Shown here: piece after piece, positions 1-5,095 of the stretch
Position numbering within the stretch: position 1 is the first letter of the stretch
Layout of the letters: every line of letters starts with the position of its first letter
DNA from: Actinomycetota bacterium
GTDB lineage: Bacteria > Actinomycetota > Actinomycetes > Nanopelagicales > Nanopelagicaceae
Assembly (NCBI GenBank): GCA_009700405.1
Contig: WLMD01000092.1
Location: 1 to 6,391, forward strand
Reading direction: 5' to 3'
DNA: 6,391 nucleotides
Notes under the pieces: generated by a model
Database searches by the model: none
What the model was told of the DNA's origin: nothing
What the model saw: the letters and a program-made list of their open reading frames with translations, nothing else
Made by a program: the position numbers and the translations under genes

Positions 1-548
1 AGTGCATTTAAAGTTGTTCCTTGAACGCTCGCATTAACCATGCAACCCATAATTGGCATAGTTGGTTTCACGTAGGCAACTGTGTTGCCGATTACGTGAA
101 AGTAAGAGGTATCAACTGAGTTCCACGCACTATTACCGAGATTACTAATCATGTAGTTGATGATGCCTGGGGTTGTTGTTGAAGAAATTGAATTATCTGA
201 ACACGCATTGCTGGCCCAACTGCCATACCAAATTAAATAAACTTTTGGATCTGGCATAATTGAACCATTGGCGTGATACACGACATTTCCTGACCCAATT
301 ACTGAATCCGTTGCGAAACTGCGCGCGCGTTCGCGGGTCGGATACTCGACTCCATGGTGGCCACCATTTGCGAAAGGACTACCTCCAGGAACGTCACCGA
401 ATGACCAAGGTGTTTCTTCGGATTGTGTCTGACCGTCGGAGTGTTGAGAGTTTGAACCATTTCCTGCGGCTTGTGATGTCGCTGTTGGCACAACTAATAG
501 AGAGGTAAGCACGAGCAGTGCCAGGGAAGCCGACTTCAATCTATTCAC
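1..548 (-). CDS. Secreted EXORDIUM/PHI-1-like protein, N-terminal part (C-terminus beyond window)
   Basis: An open frame of 182 codons runs off the left edge without a stop. It starts at a GTG (548-546) preceded by a GGAGAG ribosome binding site 5 nt upstream. Residues 1-27 form a Sec signal peptide: basic MNRLK, a hydrophobic core at about 8-21, and a likely cleavage after S25-Q26-A27. A Gly/Ser/Gln/His-rich, probably disordered stretch follows (28-80). The folded part then begins with NVVYH (88-92), VYLIWYGSW (103-111) and a region with a W and a TSYF end (132-150). The YH, then VYLIWYG, then short-helix-and-W order recalls the start of the plant EXORDIUM/phosphate-induced protein 1 conserved region, where a YH-x-G strand precedes an IWYG strand. 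Bacterial members of that family exist, mostly uncharacterised and extracellular. Two cysteines (C116, C169) could form a disulfide after export. The signal peptide and frame are clear; the family call is from memory of motifs and is moderate. No enzymatic role can be assigned. Confidence 0.72.
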   Translation of the reverse strand, partial: MNRLKSASLALLVLTSLLVVPTATSQAAGNGSNSQHSDGQTQSEETPWSFGDVPGGSPFANGGHHGVEYPTRERARSFATDSVIGSGNVVYHANGSIMPDPKVYLIWYGSWASNACSDNSISSTTTPGIINYMISNLGNSAWNSVDTSYFHVIGNTVAYVKPTMPIMGCMVNASVQGTTLNA

Positions 549-553
549 AGGTT

Positions 554-559
554 CTCTCC
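554..559 (-). promoter_or_regulatory. Ribosome binding site of the secreted-protein gene
   Basis: On the minus strand GGAGAG lies 5 nt before the GTG start at 548. It is the clearest Shine-Dalgarno sequence in the window and decides this non-ATG start. The other complete genes lack a comparable site, which suggests this gene is translated from a leadered transcript whose promoter lies in 560-650. Confidence 0.7.
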
Positions 560-614
560 GAAATTCAGCGCTATATGAAAGGTATTCCCGGAGTTTAGCG
601 AAAATTCATAGGGT

Positions 615-656
615 TACCACCCCTGGTATCACCCCTAAAGGGGGTATTAGACCCCT
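615..656. repeat. Cluster of ACCCCT direct repeats and short inverted repeats
   Basis: On the plus strand ACCCCT occurs three times: 619-624, 631-636 and 651-656, with start-to-start distances of 12 and 20. Superimposed are two inverted repeats: TACCA-CCCC-TGGTA (615-628, 5-bp perfect arms) and ACCCC-TAAAG-GGGGT (631-645, 5-bp perfect arms). The rightmost copy lies inside the 3' end of the ATPase gene. The cluster stands out in an otherwise AT-leaning gap and is more regular than chance would suggest for 42 bp. The second inverted repeat is treated separately as a possible operator. Confidence 0.55.
628..647. promoter_or_regulatory. Putative CsoR-type metal-sensor operator
   Basis: The core ACCCCTAAAGGGGGTAT (631-647) is a G/C-tract pseudo-palindrome of the kind bound by CsoR-family copper sensors, whose operators typically read as a C-tract, a short AT-containing centre, then a G-tract followed by GTAT. 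It sits 80 bp upstream of the start of the secreted-protein gene and touches the stop codon of the P1B-ATPase gene (647-649). Its position fits control of the downstream secreted-protein gene rather than of the ATPase, whose own start is 1.8 kb away. No CsoR gene is in the window. An alternative is a weak hairpin at the end of the ATPase transcript, but no T-tract follows. The similarity is seen; the function is inferred. Confidence 0.4.
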
Positions 657-2488
657 GAATTGGCGGTGGGGGATTCCACGAGCGTGGTCAGCGCCCAGAG
701 GATGGCGATGACGTCGATGAACTCTTGTGTGATTGCTCCACCACTCGCCGATAGGAATCCGAAGCCGCCTCCAAACATCGCTATCAAAGAGAGAAACATC
801 CCAATTCCAGCAGCCTGTAGCGCTTTTTTGTGGGCTTTCTTAGCAATAGAAATGGCGTGAGTGAGTCGATCAATGGAATCTTCAACGATAACAACATCCG
901 CAGCTTCACTTGCAGCTGTTGCTCCACGCGCTCCCATTGCAACACCAACATGCGCGGCAGCAAGTGCGGGAGCATCATTGATGCCATCACCGACAACCAC
1001 AACTACACCTTTTGTCTTGGCCATTTCACTTCGAACAAGATCCATTTTCCCAGATGCGGTGACAGATGCATGGATGTTTGTAATACCAACGGCATCTGCA
1101 ACCTCGCGTGCGGTCTCCATGCGATCACCAGTAACAAGCAGTACATCCTTTACTCCGGCTGCACGAAGTGCCGAGACCATCTCTCTTGATTCAGCGCGTA
1201 ATGGATCAGTTAAACCGATAACTCCGCTAAGCACACCATCTATTGTGACGGCGACAAGTAGTGGTTGCCTCATCGTGAACCAAGAAGGGCGCTCGCCACT
1301 AATTTGTCCAACAGTTATTTTCTTTGCGCCTATAACTCCACTAATACCATGACCATGCTCTTCATAAATATCGGATGCAGAATCGAGATCAATTCCTCTA
1401 TTTCTTGAAGTGGAAACAATAGCTTTAGCCACAATATGTGGGCTGTATTGATCTAAGGATGCCGCAAAATGCAAAATCGTATCTTCACTAATCCCTAGCG
1501 CTGTTTGAATCTCTGAAATTGCTGGACCACCATGAGTGAGGGTTCCGGTTTTGTCTAGTAGAACTATTTCTGCGCGGGCAAGAAGTTCAAGAATTGCACC
1601 ACCTTTAATAACGGCGCCGTGTTTTGCTGCTTGAGACATTCCTGCAACCACAGCAATTGGCACGGCAAGAATTAGAGGACAAGGCGTCGCCGCAACGAGT
1701 ACTGCAACTGCACGAGAGACTTCTCCAGTAATTAGCCATGCGCCACCAGCAACAAGCAAGGCAACAGGAACAAACCGTAAAGCCATCTTGTTTGCGATAC
1801 GGACACCGGGCGCTGATCGCGCCTGAGCCGATTGCACTAAACGAATGATTCCTGCGTAGGTGCTTTCTTGCGAAGTATTGGACGCAGTGAAACGAAACTG
1901 TGTTCCTGCGTTGAGAACTCCACTGAGTACTTCTTCATCAATTAAGCGGGTACGGGGTAGGGGTTCACCGGTGAGCGCTGATTCGTCAAGTATTGCGGTT
2001 GTAATCAAATGACCATCGGCCGGTACAACTTCTCCAGAGCGCACAAGCAACTCATCACCGATTTTGATATTTTCGGCATCAATTTCAATTAACGACCCAT
2101 CTGGATTAACAAAGTGGGCTTTGCGCGGAAGCCGTTGGAGAAGCGATTTCAATTGTCTCTCGGCTTGGCCTTCGGCCCATCGTTCTAAAACGCGACCAGT
2201 TGCGAGCATGAGAGATATGACAGATGAAGCAAACATTTCTGAGGTAAGCAGTGTGCCTAGTAGAGAAAGAACTGCCAAGATGTCTGATCCCATTTGCTTG
2301 CTTCGAATCTCGTCAATGATCCATTTCAGTGCAGGGACAAGTCCAGCAATTCCACCAAGCGCCCAAATTGTTTGAGCCCATTGATGATGACTTGTCAGAT
2401 TTGTGGCGATTCCAAGAAACAAAGTGAAGCCAGATGCGTAGAAAAGCATGTGATCAGCAGACTTAACTTTCACGAACTCCCCAATCAC
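647..2488 (-). CDS. Heavy-metal translocating P1B-type ATPase, TPC-motif (P1B-5-like)
   Basis: A complete 613-residue inner-membrane metal pump. Order: N-terminal membrane helices (about 13-58 and 70-97); actuator domain with GEVVPADG (152-159) and TGEP (173-176); a helix pair with the metal-site motif TPCPL (268-272); phosphorylation motif DKTGT (312-316, D312 phosphorylated); ATP-binding GHGISG (379-384); TGD (453-455); hinge GDGINDAPAL (500-509); and two last helices, the final one carrying QEFID (588-592). There is no soluble metal-binding domain (no CxxC or His-rich N-terminus), so it is short for the family but intact. TPC plus QExxD is the motif pair I associate with P1B-5 pumps (nickel/iron-linked), but no C-terminal hemerythrin domain is present. 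In place of the nucleotide-binding HP dipeptide it has SPHI (349-352): the His is kept and the Pro is replaced by Ile. The start used is a GTG at 2488 without a good ribosome binding site; GTG at codon 6 or ATG at codon 14 are alternatives. The metal transported is uncertain. Confidence 0.93.
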   Translation of the reverse strand: MIGEFVKVKSADHMLFYASGFTLFLGIATNLTSHHQWAQTIWALGGIAGLVPALKWIIDEIRSKQMGSDILAVLSLLGTLLTSEMFASSVISLMLATGRVLERWAEGQAERQLKSLLQRLPRKAHFVNPDGSLIEIDAENIKIGDELLVRSGEVVPADGHLITTAILDESALTGEPLPRTRLIDEEVLSGVLNAGTQFRFTASNTSQESTYAGIIRLVQSAQARSAPGVRIANKMALRFVPVALLVAGGAWLITGEVSRAVAVLVAATPCPLILAVPIAVVAGMSQAAKHGAVIKGGAILELLARAEIVLLDKTGTLTHGGPAISEIQTALGISEDTILHFAASLDQYSPHIVAKAIVSTSRNRGIDLDSASDIYEEHGHGISGVIGAKKITVGQISGERPSWFTMRQPLLVAVTIDGVLSGVIGLTDPLRAESREMVSALRAAGVKDVLLVTGDRMETAREVADAVGITNIHASVTASGKMDLVRSEMAKTKGVVVVVGDGINDAPALAAAHVGVAMGARGATAASEAADVVIVEDSIDRLTHAISIAKKAHKKALQAAGIGMFLSLIAMFGGGFGFLSASGGAITQEFIDVIAILWALTTLVESPTANSGV

Positions 2489-2496
2489 ATGTGTGA

Positions 2497-2502
2497 CTTA
2501 TA
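2497..2502 (-). promoter_or_regulatory. Possible -10 box of the ATPase gene
   Basis: On the minus strand TATAAG ends 8 nt before the GTG start at 2488, a spacing that would give a leaderless or nearly leaderless transcript. This agrees with the missing Shine-Dalgarno sequence. No convincing -35 box is seen, so the call is weak. Confidence 0.33.
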
Positions 2503-2529
2503 AATCTAGCGTAGCAACAAAAATTGGCA

Positions 2530-2535
2530 TAGAGT
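2530..2535 (+). promoter_or_regulatory. Possible -10 box of the beta-CASP nuclease gene
   Basis: TAGAGT matches TANNNT and ends 7 nt before the ATG at 2543. The next 7 bases (ATTTTGC) hold no Shine-Dalgarno sequence, so transcription probably starts at or next to the A of the start codon, as in the leaderless genes common in actinobacteria. The -35 region is not recognisable. Confidence 0.38.
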
Positions 2536-2542
2536 ATTTTGC

Positions 2543-3934
2543 ATGGGAAAGGTAACAATTGCTTTCTTGGGTGCTACCGAAACGGTCACTGGTAGTAGGT
2601 TCCTGGTCGCAAGTGAGAAATCTAAGATTCTTGTTGACGCCGGTATGTTTCAAGGACTGCGAGAGGACCGTCGTAAGAATTGGGATCCATTTCCCGTAGA
2701 GCCTTCAACAATTGATGCAATTGTCTTAACACATGCGCACTTAGATCACTCTGGGTATCTACCTTTATTGGTTAGGGATGGATTCAAAAAGAAGATCGTC
2801 ACTACCAACTACACAGCCAAGTTAGCAGCTGTTGTTCTGCGTGATTCGGCACGATTACAAGTTGAAGACGCACGTTTTGCCGCGGAAAAAGGATTTTCTA
2901 AACACGAGAAGCCACTTCCTTTATACAACTCTGAAGATGCCGAAAAGACTTTGCTTTACTTTGCCCCTGTACCTTTTAGGGAGAGGACGCAATTAACAAG
3001 TGATTCATGGGTTTCGTTTTACCCATCAGGTCACATTCTTGGTTCAGCTTTTATTGTTCTGGAAGTTGACGGGAAAACATTTCTATTTACAAGCGATATG
3101 GGCCGGGGAAACCACCCTTTACTTTCTCCACCCGATAATCCTCCACCAACAGGAATCGATGTAATTGTTACGGAATCTACATATGGCAACAGGATTCACG
3201 AAACTCCAAGACATTCGTTTGCTGAAATAATTAATTCCGCAATTAAACGTGGGGGCTCCATCCTGATTCCTGCATTCGCTGTTGACCGCACAGAAGTAAT
3301 TCTTATGGCGCTTCATGATTTAATCGAAACCGAGGCTATTCCCAATATTCCTATTTACGTCGATTCGCCGATGGCGCTGAAAGCTTTGGATTATTATCGA
3401 GATGCAATCAGAACTAACGCCCCAGAATTACTCGCTGGAATTGCAAAGCAATGGGAGTCATCGGATCCGTTTGATCCGGGCAATCTAAGTGAGATGCGAA
3501 CAGTTGATGAATCAAAGTCACTTAATAATCTTGAGTATTCAAGCATCATAATTTCTGCTTCAGGTATGGCCACCGGCGGCAGAGTGGTTCATCACTTAGC
3601 AAATATGCTTCCCGACCCAAAAAATACAGTGATTCTGGTTGGATTCCAGGCAGCTGGAAGTCGCGGGCGCTCTCTTGAAGAAGGAAAAAAGGAAGTAAAG
3701 ATGCACGGAAAGTGGATTCCGGTAAACGCGAAGATAGTAAAAGTTGAAAGCTTCTCCGTTCATGCCGATGGAGATGAAATGGTGGCCTGGTTGCGCAAGA
3801 CCAAAGATCCTAAACAAGTCTTTGTCGTGCATGGTGAGCCAGATGCCCAGGCTGCACTAGTAGAGAGACTTCATAGTGAATTAGGCTGGAAAACAGTCGC
3901 ACCAAAACGTATGCAAGTTTTTGAAGTGCTGTAA
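2543..3934 (+). CDS. Metallo-beta-lactamase/beta-CASP family ribonuclease-like protein (YSH1/CPSF73-type)
   Basis: A complete 463-residue cytoplasmic protein of the usual length for prokaryotic single-domain beta-CASP nucleases such as the Thermus TTHA0252 type. All zinc-site motifs are present: D32 in VDAG (motif 1), HAHLDH (64-69, motif 2), H164 in SGHILGSA (motif 3) and D185 in TSDMGR (motif 4). The beta-CASP motifs follow: E211 in ESTYG (A), H407 in FSVHAD (B) and H430 in VHGE (C). The SASGM-x-TGGR loop (338-347) is typical of the inserted beta-CASP domain. Together these predict a two-zinc RNA endo- and/or 5'-exonuclease. It lacks the extra C-terminal domain of RNase J and the KH domains of the archaeal CPSF enzymes, so it is neither of those. 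It is divergent from the metal ATPase gene across 54 bp and may share control with it. The ATG start begins the first beta strand (KVTIAFLG), so no N-terminal extension is expected. The RNA target cannot be read from sequence. Confidence 0.93.
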   Translation: MGKVTIAFLGATETVTGSRFLVASEKSKILVDAGMFQGLREDRRKNWDPFPVEPSTIDAIVLTHAHLDHSGYLPLLVRDGFKKKIVTTNYTAKLAAVVLRDSARLQVEDARFAAEKGFSKHEKPLPLYNSEDAEKTLLYFAPVPFRERTQLTSDSWVSFYPSGHILGSAFIVLEVDGKTFLFTSDMGRGNHPLLSPPDNPPPTGIDVIVTESTYGNRIHETPRHSFAEIINSAIKRGGSILIPAFAVDRTEVILMALHDLIETEAIPNIPIYVDSPMALKALDYYRDAIRTNAPELLAGIAKQWESSDPFDPGNLSEMRTVDESKSLNNLEYSSIIISASGMATGGRVVHHLANMLPDPKNTVILVGFQAAGSRGRSLEEGKKEVKMHGKWIPVNAKIVKVESFSVHADGDEMVAWLRKTKDPKQVFVVHGEPDAQAALVERLHSELGWKTVAPKRMQVFEVL

Positions 3935-3936
3935 AG

Positions 3937-4380
3937 CTATTTAATGTAAATATTGCCTTTGCTTTCAGTAACTTTAAATTTACCAAGAGGACTTATAGAA
4001 CTTGGCGGTGATCCGTTTGGGCCAGTGACAACGGCTCCCGTGTCAGCCTTGAATTTCGATCCATGACATGGGCAAACCAGCGTTGATCCTTGAATTGAAA
4101 CACCACAACCTTGGTGGGTGCAGGCGCCGTTGAAAGCAAATAAACCTTTCTTGGTGCGCGTAAGGACTACTTTAACCTGTTGTCCTGTAGCGCTCTGCCC
4201 GTTGTATATATGAGATTTACCTACTTTTATCGCTGATGACTTATCTACTAACGATCCCAATTTCGTAGCCGCAGCTTCCTTAAGAGAGAAGGCTTGCGCC
4301 GTATTCATTCCCGTAAGTAGGAAACCAGGGATGATTGCAACGGCAGTTTGAAGAAGCTTACGACGGGATACCTTAATCAT
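3937..4380 (-). CDS. Tat-exported Rieske [2Fe-2S] protein
   Basis: A complete 147-residue protein. The N-terminus has a twin-arginine signal: SRRKLLQ (5-11), a hydrophobic stretch (12-24) and AQA (28-30), after which cleavage is likely; if uncleaved, this stretch would be a membrane anchor. The mature part is one Rieske domain: CTHQGC (87-92) and CPCHGS (103-108). The cluster ligands are C87, H89, C103 and H106, and the C92/C105 pair would form the disulfide that stabilises high-potential Rieske clusters of the bc1 type. The GPNGSPP segment (120-126) is the usual proline loop covering the cluster. It is too short and lacks the three-helix anchor of actinobacterial QcrA, so it is more likely a small extracytoplasmic electron carrier than a cytochrome bcc subunit. 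The partner is unknown. It lies 21 bp downstream of the DedA gene on the same strand, and the two are probably co-transcribed. No good Shine-Dalgarno sequence precedes the ATG, but a later start would destroy the Tat signal. Confidence 0.92.
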   Translation of the reverse strand: MIKVSRRKLLQTAVAIIPGFLLTGMNTAQAFSLKEAAATKLGSLVDKSSAIKVGKSHIYNGQSATGQQVKVVLTRTKKGLFAFNGACTHQGCGVSIQGSTLVCPCHGSKFKADTGAVVTGPNGSPPSSISPLGKFKVTESKGNIYIK

Positions 4381-4401
4381 CTGCAGAGATTACTGGAGTT
4401 C

Positions 4402-5028
4402 TTAATCAGATTCAATAATGGTTTCAAGTTTGCGCTTAAGGAATAAAATCACAAATACGGCAATTGTCAGCACGCCGAAGGTCCAATACTTCAGCGCATG
4501 TTCAACTTTGCTTAATTGCGTTGAGAATTGATAGCCCAACATAACAACTGCTGTAGTGAAGACGATGCCCCCCGCCGCGTTCCACTTAAGGAAGGTGCGA
4601 TAAGGCACATGGTTCATGCCGGCAAGGGCCGGAACTAGGGCGCGCAATAGCGCTTGAGCGCGACCAAAGAAAATTGCTCCCGCATGATATTTATCGAAGA
4701 TTCTTTGCGCGAGTGTCCAACGTTTTTCTCCTACGAATCTGCCCAGACCGGAAACTTTGATTCGCGGACCAAAGTGCTTACCAATTTCGTAACCGACAGA
4801 ATCACCGAGAATTGCTGCTGCAATCGCACATGAAAGAAAGAGCCATAGTGGCCAGACTTCTTGCTGGGCTAGAACGCCACCCACAAGTAATGAAGTCTCG
4901 CCTGGCAAAACGAACCCTACAAATGCTGCATCTTCGGCAAAGACGAAGGTTATTAGCAAAATAAACAGTGGGACAGCCAGGTTATGGCTAACGAGCCAAC
5001 TAGAACTCGATTCAATCCATTGCGTCAT
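4402..5028 (-). CDS. DedA-family (VTT domain) membrane protein
   Basis: A complete 208-residue polytopic membrane protein of normal family length. Hydrophobic segments lie at about 15-35, 45-75, 115-135, 148-168 and 180-197. Family hallmarks are seen in order: E32 followed by LPGE with E44 (41-44), GDSVGYEIGKHFG (75-87), and FFGR...R...P...AG (120-137) with R123 and R129. The spacing of these charged residues (E32, E44, R123, R129) matches the essential E39, D51, R130 and R136 of the E. coli DedA protein YqjA with a constant offset of 7, as I recall that work. DedA proteins act in the cytoplasmic membrane in lipid-carrier (undecaprenyl phosphate) or phospholipid translocation and in proton-dependent membrane homeostasis; which of these applies here is unknown. 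The gene leads a probable two-gene operon with the Rieske gene and is divergent from the ABC-F gene across 67 bp. Confidence 0.93.
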   Translation of the reverse strand: MTQWIESSSSWLVSHNLAVPLFILLITFVFAEDAAFVGFVLPGETSLLVGGVLAQQEVWPLWLFLSCAIAAAILGDSVGYEIGKHFGPRIKVSGLGRFVGEKRWTLAQRIFDKYHAGAIFFGRAQALLRALVPALAGMNHVPYRTFLKWNAAGGIVFTTAVVMLGYQFSTQLSKVEHALKYWTFGVLTIAVFVILFLKRKLETIIESD

Positions 5029-5034
5029 GGCCTA

Positions 5035-5040
5035 AGCCTA
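5035..5040 (-). promoter_or_regulatory. Possible -10 box of the DedA-Rieske operon
   Basis: On the minus strand TAGGCT (TANNNT) ends 6 nt before the ATG at 5028, fitting a leaderless start. It is followed directly by the near-repeat TAGGCC. No Shine-Dalgarno sequence is present and the -35 box is unclear. Confidence 0.38.
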
Positions 5041-5080
5041 AGGGCAGAATCAACCCGGTCAGACAATTCTTCTAATTAGG

Positions 5081-5086
5081 TAGACT
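5081..5086 (+). promoter_or_regulatory. Possible -10 box of the ABC-F gene
   Basis: TAGACT (TANNNT) ends 9 nt before the ATG at 5096, which would leave a leader of only a few bases. TCAGAC at 5059-5064 is a poor -35 candidate at a 16-bp spacing. No Shine-Dalgarno sequence lies in 5087-5095. Confidence 0.38.
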
Positions 5087-5095
5087 TCGCGCCTC

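Noticed and set aside
260..508. 82-codon plus-strand and 64-codon minus-strand open frames in the left part
   Set aside because: Both overlap the secreted-protein frame in other frames. The latter has a signal peptide, a good ribosome binding site and family motifs, whereas these have none.
615..645. Short hairpins as a rho-independent terminator of the ATPase gene
   Set aside because: The arms are only 5 bp and no T-tract follows on the minus strand, so the operator reading is preferred.
861..1352. 163-codon plus-strand open frame opposite the ATPase gene
   Set aside because: It lies wholly antisense to conserved ATPase motifs, its translation is low-complexity Ser/Thr/Ala with no recognisable domain, and no promoter or ribosome binding site is seen.
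2488..2490. ATG at 2490-2488 as the start of the ATPase gene
   Set aside because: It is out of frame with the ATPase; the in-frame start is the overlapping GTG at 2488-2486.
3937..4380. Rieske protein as QcrA of the cytochrome bcc complex
   Set aside because: At 147 residues with one signal/anchor it lacks the long N-terminal multi-helix region of actinobacterial QcrA, and no qcrB or qcrC genes are adjacent.
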